DNA of 64,000 nt, taken from Spongilla lacustris (taxonomy: Eukaryota; Porifera; Demospongiae; Spongillida; Spongillidae). Of the stretch, positions 12,501 to 23,362 are shown in pieces. Location of the stretch: contig OX442428.1 in assembly GCA_949361645.1 (NCBI GenBank), positions 8,091,049-8,155,048 on the forward strand, read 5' to 3'. Below the pieces are notes generated by a model. It did no database searches and had not been told where the DNA came from. It was given only the letters and a program-made list of their open reading frames with translations. Every line of letters begins with the position of its first letter. Within the stretch, counting starts at the first letter, position 1. The translations under genes were made by a program, and so were the position numbers.

Positions 12501-15500
12501 TAACTATTGTCCCCCTCACATGTCCACATGCAGCACACTTCAGCCTGGAGATGAGCTGCCCCTGAAACAGCTCAACAACCACAGTGTGGCCATGTTGCTG
12601 CAGATACTGCCCCCAGCTCTCCTCAGCCTGTGCCTGCACCTGTACAGTGTATAGGTATGTGGGCATGTGTGGAGTACAGTATACCGGGTGTCCACGAAAG
12701 AATGCAACGCTTTTTTTTTTTTAAAAGAATATAATTTCTTAATGTTATAAATGGATTTATGAATATACAGTGACTACGGTAGGCAAATATGAACCGCATT
12801 TTTATAATTCAATTACCTTTAATAAAATCAAATAACTAATGTAGCAAATTCAGTACCAAATAAAATGGCGTTTCCTACTTCATTTAATAACGGAATAATT
12901 AGTGGTGGTTATTAAATTAGTTAAACCTTAGAAGCTTTAACCATAATAAATGATAAGTAAATTCCTCGTTATTGAACTCAGTATCAATGCTGTTCCACTG
13001 CATCTTCCATTACTTATTAAAATCAATTATCTCTAACCTTAATCTTAATTTATTTATTTTTATCAAGGGTTTTGAATTAAGGGTTTTTATATAATTACTA
13101 AACCGCTTAGAATAACTTAAATCTAATACAGTAATAATATTATATAATATATATTATATGTGTGGAGTACAGTACATACACATGTAGGTACAAAGAAGCA
13201 ATATAAGTACCTTGTCTACAGTTGGGCAATCCTGAGCGGGGAGGAGGTGGTCCTGCTTGGTGGGAGCGGGGAGGAGGAGGTCCTGTTTGGCCTTCAATAA
13301 ACTGTGCACTCTCTCCAGTAATGTTGTTAGGAACTCTTGAGAGTCCTGCTCAGAATCACCAGAAAATCTACAGCAGGCTTTGCCCATTGCACTCTGTGTG
13401 TAATTATGCAGGAGCAGAGACAGAGGTCATGGTTATCAACAAAGCAATGAGATATATCCAAGCTCCTTTGTAAGCTAGGCTCTTTATATTCATTTGAAAC
13501 ATTATTTCATACATCAACGCTCCATTGCCAATGAACAATATTCTTTCTTGACACACAGTTAGTCATCATGCATTCTGCAGCCCATTCCATACCTTTATTT
13601 GACTTGGGTCTAAAGGATACCTCCTCTTCTCCCTCATCTGTCGCATAAAGTCGATAAACTGATGCACAAAGCTGACCTCCCCAACACCTTCCATAGGATC
13701 TGCAGGACACCATACTCAAAATTAACTTACCTGAGAGAGTGTGCATGCAGCATTAATGTTATTAAACAACCAAAAAAAAAATTGTTTCCTGATTCAGATG
13801 GTAACTTAATAAATGAAGACACAAACATGATTCTAAACTAGACATGGAACACAGTGATGCAAAGGTTGCTCTAACCAGCATAGTCACAAAGTGGTTAGGG
13901 CTAGGGTGAGGACACACCCCTCTCCTTTACCTTCCAATAGGCTACACACATTGGACCACCAAGCAACATAAATGCCTTCACTTCCATATCACATTGATCA
14001 TAGACTTCAGGTCTCCAAGGTAAATTGTATCTGGTGCATCAAATTGATTCAAGAAGATATGCCTTGGTATGCATATCACACATTGGTTATTGTTACAAAG
14101 CAAATTGACATAATCGCACAGGATATAACAACTTCACTTGACAGCAAGGCACTTTAAAATGGATACAGATACTCGTGTGACACACTTTAATTAATGCACA
14201 CATTTTACTAATATACATAGGATTATCATAAGATTATCATAAGTTCAAATGTTACAAGCAAGCCCCATGTTATGTAAAAGGTCTACTTACAAATTCTAAC
14301 TCAAAAGACCTCACCAAGTCTGACTTCTCTAAACATGTCCGCACTGCACAGTAGCTGCAATGCTGCGTTCAAGTAGCATGTGTTTCCAATGTTTACCAGA
14401 CCTGCAAGAGAGGTCACATGATCTCCTGCCTCATCCCCAGAACACACTGGTACCTTGCAGCTTCTGTAAGTAGGATAACACACATACCGTCAAACATTGT
14501 ATACCACTGCTCTATTGAAGCTAATGGAGAAATGACTTGTGGAGAGGTGTTAATGTTAGTAATGGAGGGTGTTATTTATATGAATAAATTTAATCATTAT
14601 TACTGGCAGCTATTGCCCCCATAATTACGATACTTCAACTACTTAGACTGAATATAGAACATTACCTCCTCAGGTAAATTCTCTGCTAGATTTTTTTGTG
14701 TTTGCTTCTTCTTTGTCTTGGGAATGCTTTGCTCCGGGTCAGTACTCTGTGACTTCTCTGAGTGATGTCCATCCTTGCAGCATCCAGTAGCTATATCATA
14801 TTTAACCCTTTTGGTTCCTTGTGTAGTGGTGCTGTTCGATATTGCGTTTTGGCGAGTATTGCCACCTACTGCTGCAGCCTTCTTATTCCTATTCTTCCTC
14901 TTCTTCTTCTTCTTGCATGTTTGTGAAGGCAATCCCGCTGAACCATCAGGTAGTGGGGGGGCCTCTGAACCATCAGGTAGTGGGGGGGCCTCTGAACCAT
15001 CATGTAGTGGGGGGGCCTCTGAACCATCAGATAGTGTGGGGGCCACTGAATCATCAGATAGTGGGGGGGCCACTGAACCATCAGGTAGTGTGGGGGCCAC
15101 TGAACCATCAGGTAGTGAGGGGGCCTCTGAACCATTGGGTGGCATTGCATTACATTCAATGACAGGTCCTGCTGTCGTGTCATCAACAGTCAGTCCACTT
15201 AATCCATCACCAATGGAGGGTTCCTTTGAACTGCCTATAAGCATGTGTTCACTGAGCGATGAGGTGCCAGCTTTGCTTGATTTATTTTTCCCCCTTTTAT
15301 TCTTTCTTCCCCCCACAGGTTTCGTCTCAGCACCTTCACTAATGCACCGCTCCTCGCCATCATCCGCCCCCTCAAGCCCGCTGCGTGCAGCACGTGCACT
15401 AGTACTCGCCTTACATTTCTGTTGTTTAGCCATCGCTGTGGTTATTGAGGACAAACAGCATGATCGATTTGCAGCCATCGCACTTAAATAGGTAACACGG

Positions 15501-15523
15501 CAAGAATGACAGCGCTGCATCAT
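9527..15523 (-). CDS. Second ubiquitin-specific protease (USP family), minus strand
   Basis: Deubiquitinase with a full catalytic domain read on the minus strand. First exon 15523-14666 encodes a CHSC motif, Lys-rich patches and seven to eight nine-residue repeats of the type GSEAPPLPD. A small exon with QWYTMFDG (about 14489 down) appears to join the Cys box GLVNIGNTCYLNAALQLL (14402-14301). Further exons: 13699-13593 (FVHQFIDFMRQMREKRRYP), 13393-13211 (EQDSQEFLTTLLE), 12639-12530 (VVVELFQGQLISRLKCAACGH), 12464-12417, 12330-12272, 12076-11972 (CPGCHK, LYLKRY), 11890-11840, 11786-11677 (YDLCAVINHSAYRHSSSGHY, the His box), 11620-11532, 9948-9915 (AAYVFLYKR) and 9705-9527. The junction of exon 1 with the next exon does not hold frame as I drew it and is uncertain; the start could also be a later Met. 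The exon ending at 12417 uses a GC donor. Confidence 0.88.
10018..11325. repeat. 36-bp tandem array, about 36 near-identical copies, intronic
   Basis: Each unit contains CATGGGTACCATAATGACC followed by CCACATCACTGGTACAC. Copies are almost identical; the only common variant is G to T at CATG(G/T)GTACC, seen in six units near 10131, 10383, 10527, 10635, 10959 and 11103, spaced 7, 4, 3, 9 and 4 units apart. The array lies wholly inside the 1.6 kb intron 9949-11531 of the minus-strand USP gene. Long reading frames on both strands across it exist only because 36 is a multiple of three and the unit lacks stops. Confidence 0.97.
11420..11535. repeat. 22-bp minisatellite
   Basis: Five copies of a unit with CTATATAACTCCTGACCACA, drifting to CTATATACCTCC, at the end of a USP intron and touching its donor (11531). 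Confidence 0.85.
12682..13157. mobile_element. AT-rich insertion flanked by a 17-bp target-site duplication
   Basis: The 17 bases ATGTGTGGAGTACAGTA occur at 12665-12681 and again at 13158-13174, bracketing 476 bp that are far richer in A and T than their surroundings. The insert starts with CCGGGTGTCCACGAAAGAA near a T12-13 run and ends in TA-rich sequence. A long direct duplication with no obvious terminal inverted repeats suggests a retroposed (LINE/SINE-type) copy; I see no coding capacity. It sits in the USP intron 12640-13210. Confidence 0.7.
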
Positions 15524-15756
15524 GCCTGCCTGGTATTTATAAACTTAAAAAAAGAAAGTTACATACACTAGTAACAGTTATTACACATGTACTGTGCGAT
15601 ATACCCCTGGTACAAAGGCTCAACTCGATCGAGAGCAAGCACGAACCAATGTGCACGCGTACGTACATACTTACAGCTGCAGCACATGACTGATGTGCGT
15701 ACCTGTACAATACGTTCCAGCACACGTATGAACCTGCTTATATCAAGGGCATTTAA

Positions 15757-16522
15757 TTATTACATGGACTGGAAACCCAATAAATTCATGTCGCCATCCA
15801 AGTTGCTCATGAATTATTAATGATCAGTACATGTACACGATGATGTGACTGTTGAAGTGCATGAGAAGACTGGGACTTGACTGGGGTGCCGTGACGTTGT
15901 TTTTTGTTATGTATAAACCATTCTTCGCTATTTTTGGCATCGCTAATTAAAAATGAGCAATGAACCAATAATTAATGAACATCAGTTCAAAGTAATGTAT
16001 AGAAATAAATACAAGTTCAGTCATCATGTAAATATAATCTCGAGTTAGAGAAACCATCCTGGTATACTGTGGAACGTTAAATAAGGCCATAACTATTACC
16101 ATATTTGCAGAGGCCTAACAAGCAGAACATGCGCATCGTTCGATTAAAATCGTTTGCCCTTTCTGTAAGAAACATCCTTTCCAATACAAACTAACATACG
16201 AGTTGTATCATACCATTAAACGCTGGAAACACCTTTCAAAACAAATGTCTGCTCATCGGTGTGTCCAGGAGCCTAACCAAAGTAGCGTAACAAGGCAAAA
16301 CACGCACGTAGAAGCTAAGACCCGTACTTTAACGTAATCTTTAAGACTTATAACGGATTTACCTCAACAAAAGAACAGCTTTCTATAACCGTAAGTCACT
16401 CCAAAGCTAAGACAACTTCACAAAACCCTTTGTTTGTCCGAAAAAACTGGGAACGAGACGCAACGAGGATTGCGACAATTTATACTATTACGTTACGCGG
16501 TGGTTTCCAGTCCATGTAATAA
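15757..16522. mobile_element. Non-autonomous piggyBac-like element (MITE) with TTAA duplications
   Basis: A perfect 21-bp terminal inverted repeat beginning TTATTACATGGACTGGAAAC occupies 15757-15777 and, inverted, 16502-16522. Both outer sides are TTAA (15753-15756 and 16523-16526), the target duplication typical of piggyBac transposons. The 766-bp body has no transposase frame. It lies just upstream of the 5' end of the minus-strand USP gene. Confidence 0.75.
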
Positions 16523-16578
16523 TTAAGTGTCCTTGCTTATATTTAGTCTAACAGTATAGTATTAATTGTATCTTACTG

Positions 16579-16750
16579 ACAACGGGAATTTCCCTGGTTT
16601 CCCCCCCCCCCCCCCCCCCCCCCCCCCCCACCCCGCACGTGTAAGGATAGCGGGAGTTTCCCTGGTCCCCACAATGCTGCACGTGCAAGATACGGCCAGA
16701 GTCCAGACATACAATTTTTAATCATGATCCTAGGGGGGGGGGGGGGGGGT
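16579..16750. repeat. Degenerate direct repeat with C29 and G17 homopolymers
   Basis: CGGGAATTTCCCTGG and CGGGAGTTTCCCTGG, each followed by GCACGTG(T/C)AAG(G/A), form two copies of a ~65-bp unit; the first contains 29 consecutive C (16601-16629). A run of 17 G (16733-16749) follows. Homopolymer lengths may be assembly-sensitive. Confidence 0.75.
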
Positions 16751-18392
16751 TACATTCAATTCAGAATTTGAAAATTAATTATGATGATTTTAAAACATCG
16801 TCTACTAAATTTAAAAAAAGTTTAAAAGGTTACTCATTCAGTGGAGGGTGTGCAACATGCATGTTAGTAGAGCAAGGGAACCTATTAAGAAACAACCAAC
16901 TTCCCTTGACTGATGCAGACAAACTATGCAGGCTAGAGAGATAATTCAAACACTGTTGGATAGAGAATTTAACGTAGATTACAACTATGCTAACCATAGG
17001 AAATGTTTCATGAATTCTGGTACTGAAAACTCACTTTTCGGCAAACATACCTCAATGTATGGGAAAGGTACCGAATAAGGAACAACCACATCAAAGGGTT
17101 GTTATATAAACACTCAACCGCATGGGGTTTGCTTTGGGGAGGGGGGCGGATGCTACTTGCTAAAAAATGAAATGTCTACATGTACATGTATCCTCTGGTA
17201 GCTTAATTATGGCCGATAAACGACAGGCCTGTCTCCACTACGTGGGGGTAGATGCTCTTCCTGAAGACATGGTTGGACCCCATGATGCAAGGGGTAGCAC
17301 TTTCTGATAAAATCACCATTGTAAGCTTTATTGAGGATGGTGTGGCACAAGAGGTGAAGAGGCAGGTTGATATCAAGGCTACTGTAATGACGACAGAAGG
17401 AGATCTGCAGTTACGCCTGAATTGTCAATTCAGTACCACTCCATCTATGTGGCTGCATGTGCAGTACGTCCTGAGCAGGTGCAACATGTTGAATGGACCT
17501 CTCCTCAAAGTTCAGTAAGTACCACTGATAATTCAGATGGAGAAAGCTTACATCCATAGGACAACGCTATCCCTACTACTAGTACTCAATTTAAGCATTT
17601 GAAAGGTTCAGCTCAGTGCATGACTTCAGCACAATGAATTGATGAATTTAAGGATATGAAGAGGGGAGAGATAGCTGAGAAAGAAGAGCAATGCAGAATC
17701 TTTGAAAAGCAGCTCTAAAAGAAAACGCTGCATTAGAGCACATGAAAGCTAAAATGAAATCACAAGGTTGTAAAGGAGCACAATGCTGCAATCCTAGCTT
17801 GCCAAATGCTAGTGGAGAATTTTATCAGCATTGAACATCGTCACTAGACTATCCTTTATGTCTTATACTTATCAGTGGGTCAATCAGATTCATTGATTTG
17901 CGTATGAGCCATCATTGCAAACCCATAACTTTGATTAAATTTTTAATGAGATTTAGTGTTCCTTAATAGGGGTGCGTTCCACATTCGGGCCCTTTGCTCT
18001 ACTAGCGGTATGCGCCAATAATACGGGCTACAATACAGTCCGTCTGGCCATAGATTAAAGGCAGATCAAATTATTGAGTTTTAAAATATCAATCAATTAT
18101 TACGTAATGTTACGATATTAGCTTAATTAGCTCATCTCCGTCGGTTTCAACGATTCTGCTCAGCGGCTCAAACCTGTTTCAAACCGGGACCTATAGGAAT
18201 ACAATCCCGAGGAACTTGTGATATTCAAGCCATAGAAGGAGAAAGGGTTAGGGTTAGATAAAGCTACAAGCCGTTGCGGTTCTCGAAGGAACACTCCACT
18301 CTTGCAATACCAAAAGAAGTCTCAGTACTTAGATTCTGCCAAATAAGAAAAGTCAATTTTAACAGCCTAGAAATCGCAGCTCGAGCAGTATT
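16751..18392. other. Gene-poor stretch; possible broken coding relic at 17208-17518
   Basis: A short frame from ATG 17208 (MADKRQACLHYVGVDALPED) stops after 32 codons, and an overlapping frame 17252-17518 continues with protein-like composition (DKITIVSFIEDGVAQEVKRQ and onward). This could be a frameshifted relic or one exon of an unknown gene. I do not recognise the family. Downstream to 18392 I see no gene. Confidence 0.25.
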
Positions 18393-18656
18393 CTACTAGG
18401 CGGGTGGGCCCTACTACCGCGCCGGTTTGGTCGGCAAGCCTATCTGATCAGTACCATAGATATTTTATATTATAGTAGTACCAAGATTTGTTCTGCAGTG
18501 TTAGTAATTAAATATTGTGTGCAGGACTAAGCCCATAATTTTCTCACATCAGCCGCTAATTGGGCGATAATAAACCAGCTGCAATCCGATTGGAGAATAA
18601 ACCATCCTACCCTAGGTACACGACCAAACGCGATAGTAGGGCCCGCCCGACTAGTA
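18393..18656. mobile_element. MITE-like element with ~35-bp imperfect terminal inverted repeats
   Basis: Left arm 18393-18433 starts TACTAGGCGGGTGGGCCCTA; the right arm 18621-18656 is its inverted copy with a few mismatches and a 3-4-bp gap around CGCG(CCGG)TTTGGTCG. The 264-bp element has no coding capacity. TA at both ends is compatible with a TA target site. Confidence 0.7.
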
Positions 18657-19480
18657 TATCTATTATAATATGTATTTTACATTGCAAATCCCGTCTCTCG
18701 CAAAAGTTAAGCATGACGAAGCCATGAACCTCTTAGCACATGCATGCCGGCATGGAATGAAACGTTGCACCCCCCAGCAGTCTAACCTTCAGACAATTTG
18801 TTGCATGTATCTCAAGAGGTTCCTTCAAGTCACTACACTAAACTAATAAAGATAATTATATTATAGTGATATACTGGTAGTGTAGTAATTTTACTGCTGC
18901 ACTTTATACTTTAATAGTTGAATTCTAAACAAGGCTGGTTTGTACATGTACAAATAAGGTCATACACTGCATGCACGTTGGTACATCGAGGGGGCGTGGT
19001 CTGGCCTGGCAGGCCGGCGGCTGGCCTTTGGCATGTTAGGTGTGATGGTAACACATCGTATCACGTGATGATATTAACACATCGTATCACATCCTTGGAA
19101 ACTCGTGATTAGCTACATGCATACGTACGTATACATAGAGCGCCGCATCGAAAATTTACTTCAATAAGACTTTTAGACGCATACGGCGCTCCATAACTGG
19201 AGTCTAGGTCCGGACCCCTAGGCAGGGAAAGGGGGGGGGGAGGCATGATTATTTCATTATACTCATCTTTGTACTGTGTACTAGTACTGCGCTGTATACA
19301 TTTACACAATGTACAACACGCGTCGTTTGCAGAGACGAATTCATGTAAGATGTCCGGGGGGCTCAGAATCATATTTGGGAGGGGGACCCCGCCCCTTCAA
19401 TATTTCATTTAATAGACAGCAAACTGCGTTGTCCGGTACGGTAGTACGGCCCGTATATGTGTACGTACAGATCATGATGA

Positions 19481-19527
19481 GGCGGAGGGGGGGGGGGGGG
19501 GGGGGGGTGGGTTCGAACGAATCCCAC

Positions 19528-19560
<33 letters not shown>
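19481..19560. repeat. G21 ... C31 homopolymer inverted repeat
   Basis: Twenty-one G (19487-19507) and thirty-one C (19529-19559) flank GTGGGTTCGAACGAATCCCA, which is itself nearly palindromic, so the segment can form one long hairpin or G-quadruplex/i-motif structures. The rest of 18657-19762 shows no gene. Confidence 0.8.
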
Positions 19561-19561
<1 letters not shown>

Positions 19562-19762
19562 AAGCAAAACGAAGTCACCATCACACTATTAAATGACTTT
19601 ACTACATGTATTTGTTAATAGCATTACGTATGATTATGTAATACATTTTGCCTACGCCATTGATAAGGTCACCTATTTCCGATTGCCCCTGGCCCTGGCC
19701 CCGCAGTGGGTGGGGATATGGCTTCTGCGTCTACGTACGATTCGTAAACGTAAATATTGATG

Positions 19763-20722
19763 TACAGTGCCGGCTCGGAACTGTAGACTTTTACAGCGAT
19801 TCATTGTTTATTTAGGCGTCCATAATTCGATAACGTGGTCAGAGTGGCAGCTTTTACATAATATTATGTAACTTTTCCAGCAGTCACGCGCGCTTCCCTA
19901 TGTAATTTACTTGTGTTTCACTAGTTTGTGCGTAGTCAGGCTGATGCTTCTGAGTTTACAACACGAATACTTGCGCGCACACGCACAAACATAGTTAAGA
20001 TAAATACACGTGTGCTATGTAGCATACCTAGCTAAAGTTCTAAGGGTTGAAGGTGTAAAAGCTGCATAGTACTGCTTATAGCGTAACATCTGATCTTCAA
20101 GCGTGGCTACTATATACTGGTAATAATACGACACATGGTCATTATACGTACAGTACCAAAAGTAGCCACGCTTTAAAATGTTACACCGTAAGCAGTACTG
20201 TGTGTTAGCAATACATGGTTCGTGTACCTCCGTAAATGGTTTAGCAAATCTTTCTGTAAGTGGCTTACAGTTGCTTCCAACGCTTTCCTACATGAACCTA
20301 ATTAAGGAGCACTTAGCGTTCGGTCTGCTTACGTCGAGGCGCTAGGTAAGCTGTACTGTCAACTTTGTGTGTATGACACTTGTTGGTCAGTGTAGTATGC
20401 AGCTTCGAACTTTAGCTAGGTATGCTACATAGCACATGTGTATTTATCTTAACTATGTTTGTGCGTGTGCGCGCAAGTATTCGTGTTGTAAACTCAGAAG
20501 CATCAGCCTGACTACGCACAAGCACATAGGGAAGCGCGCGTGACTGCTGGAAAAGTTACATAATATTATGTAAAAGCTGGGCTGGACTGTTGACTTAGGT
20601 AAGCAAATCAATTGCCAGTCTGACCACGTTATCGAATTATGGACGCCTAAATAAACAATGAATCGCTGTAAAAGTCTACAGTTCCGAGGAGTTACTTTCT
20701 ACAGTTCCGAGCCGGCACTGTA
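19763..20722. mobile_element. 960-bp foldback element with ~280-320-bp inverted arms
   Basis: The left arm starts TACAGTGCCGGCTCGGAACT at 19763 and runs to about 20040; the right arm (about 20407-20722) is its inverted copy, with an extra ~40 bp near 20590 and a partial repeat of the end sequence at 20685-20715. The termini read TA-CAGTGCCGGC ... GCCGGCACTG-TA, suggesting TIRs starting CAGTGCC and a TA target site as in Tc1/mariner/pogo-type elements. A second nested inverted repeat (20069-20110 with 20162-20199) lies in the loop. No transposase frame is present. Confidence 0.8.
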
Positions 20723-21106
20723 AATGATTTGCTTTACTAGTAGTGTACACCTTGCTAACATTGTTAGTCCAATAAACCACTACAAGGCTAAACATGGTTG
20801 TGTCTAAGAGAGCAAATTCATCTCCTGACATCTACATAAAACAACATCACGTGACGTCCTGACATCACTTACAAAACGGACCTTTCAGCATTGTGTATCT
20901 TTGTCACAAAGGCTACATCACAGACAGTTGTCACATTACAGGCAGTTGTCCTCACACAAGAGTGGTGTTGTATGCATGGGCACACTGATAGAGGGTGGGG
21001 ACACGGGAGGGAACATTCCAATGTGGGTGTGTACATTGTCAGACATGACGTGCCACTTGCTCCTTAGTGGCCCCACCTCCTTCCTCCCACCAGCACACTC
21101 CTCTCT
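20723..21106. other. Short intergenic stretch, nothing recognised
   Basis: This is the 3' side of the LRRC58-like gene. Two related TCACAGACAGTTGTCACATTA-like phrases occur near 20925-20950; no gene is seen. Confidence 0.4.
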
Positions 21107-22187
21107 TCACCCCAGAAGGACTCTCTTCAGTTTCTGCTTGTCTCTCTCATCTGCCTCATCTTTGCTGCTAGAACTGGACGTCACGTGACCCTCGCTCTGA
21201 CCACACCCACTGGAGCACAGATACTGCATCAGGGGAACGCGGTACTTGCCACAGAAGTCCACAAACTTAACGTTCTGCACCTTGGAGTTAAAGTACACAC
21301 CTTTGCACTGCGCATTGTCGCAGCACTGAGCAGAGTTGAGCAGGGTGACAAGGTGGTCAGGTATGGCCTGCGTGCTGTAGGGGAGGCCGTGTGTCCTCAC
21401 CGCGCGGGCCGACAGCTCCAGGAGACTTGGCGGGGTGTTGGGCCACTCCCTGATGAACCTCAGGACCAGCGGGTTGTCACGGAGACTCAGCTCCCTCAGG
21501 TTCGTAAGCCGTACCAGGCCCTGGGGCAGGGTCTGGAGCTGGTTCTTGTGGAGCTGCAGGGATACCAGCTTGGTCATCAGGGTGAGGTCCTTGGGTAAGG
21601 TGGTGATCAGATTGTCACAGAGGGACAGGAATTCCAGCGAAAGTAGCTTGCACAGTTCGGGAGGCACTGTACTCAGATGATTTCCTCCTAGATACAGATG
21701 CTGCAGCCTATTGGAAGGTGGGAATGTTAGCTAGTTAACACCACTCATGCGTTAATTAATACCTTTCCAGTCTTTGAATCTGCGGAGGTAAGTTGTCGAT
21801 GCTATTCTTGCCGAAGGAGAGCCATTTGAGATGACTCAAGTCGCACACAACAAGTGGAAACCGCTCGAACGCATTACCGCTCAAGTTCAGGTCCTCGAGA
21901 CCCTCCAGTCGCCTGAAGTCGTTTGGCAAGCTTTTTATAGAGTTCTTCTTAGCGACGAGCTCTCGAAGCCCGCGCAGCTCGTAGAGCTCCGCGGGGAACT
22001 GAGTAAGTCCGTTATCGGAAAGGTCTAACGAAGCTACGTGTCTGTACGAGGTTAAAGACGGCGCTTGTAATGTTCGATACAAACGGCCCGACAAGTCCAA
22101 TTTGGCCTCTGCTTGGTCGGATTGGTAAGTATCCGAAGCACCCAAAGCTGCCATGGCGTTCAAATTGCTAATGACGGTTCGCAGCAA
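21107..22187 (-). CDS. LRRC58: LRRC58-like leucine-rich repeat protein, two exons
   Basis: Exon 1 is 22187-21763 and exon 2 is 21707-21107, giving about 341 residues. Leucine-rich repeats run from about residue 45 to 225 (for example LASLDLSDNGLTQFP-type units, LSFGKNSIDNLP, LQLHKNQLQTLP). The C-terminal part, with CKGVYFNSKVQNVKFVDFC and YRVPLMQYLCSSGC, matches the Cys-containing tail that marks LRRC58. In mammals LRRC58 has been described as a substrate receptor for cullin-RING ubiquitin ligase; that role is family knowledge, not visible here. The start may be the first Met or MAALGASD eleven codons later. Its 5' end faces PEX19 across 1.2 kb. Confidence 0.85.
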
Positions 22188-22630
22188 TCGAGTTTAGTAT
22201 TTATATTATTACAGCGGCATAGGACGTATACATTCAGCACATTGTAGTGATTGATATTCATTACTTCCGAGACGTGACGAGCATGTGATCGCAATATTTT
22301 GGGACGGTTCCCGCTTATTAGTGAAGGTGACCTTTATAATTCGATTGTAATTTAGTCCGACCGCAGTGTGGAAGTTTTAAGTACCAGATTCTGCCACTTA
22401 ACCAAAGTGTAATTGTAACAATAAAGTTAGCTTCATCGGCGTGAAGGCGTGCCCCAATGCTGTAAATTGCGAAGCTACTTAGCACGCGCTGGATAAGAAG
22501 ATAATTTCCGTATCGCCACTTACGGGCAAGTCTCCATATATTTTACCCTCCCGCTCAGACTTAGCCAACGGAATATAGAAGTCAGCAAGTTTCGATTGCT
22601 CACGTGATTGCAAATTGTTGAAGTAAACAT

Positions 22631-23065
22631 TCTCGTACCCAGACCCTTAAACGTATCCTTGACATGGGGGGGGGGGGGGGGGGGGGGGGGGTACAAGCCA
22701 TTCACTTCGTGTAAGAAGGGGGCTTAGAGCGGGTGACGTGCAGGAGTGCTTTGGTGAACTATGTACAGTATTTATGGCATATAGAAAAGGGGGCTGCAAG
22801 ATTCTTACGCACGCAAACAACAGCAGGCGATTCTGATTTCAGGCGTTCTCTTTCTAAGATGGTTGAATACGTACGGCAGCACAGCACAGGCCCCTGAGCA
22901 TAATGGCCGCCCTCTTGAATGTATCCGCTCCATCACAAAACGATACAGCTGCATTCCTGCGGTTAATTAATGTGCCCTGGAATTCTGATCTGGAACGTTT
23001 GTCGCAGAGATAATTTTTTTACGAACGTGGTAGCAGCTGTGACGTTTTAGGATCTGGGTACGAGA
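22631..23065. mobile_element. MITE-like element with ~24-bp terminal inverted repeats
   Basis: TCTCGTACCCAGACCCTTAA at 22631 is mirrored by an inverted copy ending at 23065 (two mismatches over 24 bp). The 435-bp interior includes G26 (22666-22691) and no coding frame. It occupies much of the region between the divergent LRRC58-like and PEX19 genes, so it may contribute to their promoters. Confidence 0.6.
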
Positions 23066-23362
23066 CAAGTAATCCCACAATGACATGTACATGTACAAGT
23101 GCTTTGGAGTGAACACTGAAGGTACTAGTAATTAGGACCACTCGAGAACCAATGAAATCATTCCAGGTCTTAAGACCCATGACTCGGCCATGAGTGCACT
23201 GAGGAGGGTAAAGAGACCTCCCAAACCCCTACCCTACTCAACAAATCATTGCCATTTGCTTTAGACTTAGTTCCGCCGCCCACCGGCTTTGCATGTACGC
23301 GGTACGCGATGATGTAACCATTAATGTTACAAAAAGGGTCTGGAGCCGAGAATTATAGTGAA

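Noticed and set aside
12545..12657. Plus-strand peptide LQPGDELPLKQLNNHSVAML as a possible gene
   Set aside because: The opposite strand encodes a clear USP segment (VVVELFQGQLISRLKCAACG) with matching splice sites.
14775..15491. Plus-strand 238-codon frame with EPSGSGGAS repeats
   Set aside because: Antisense shadow of the second USP's first exon, which is supported by the downstream Cys box.
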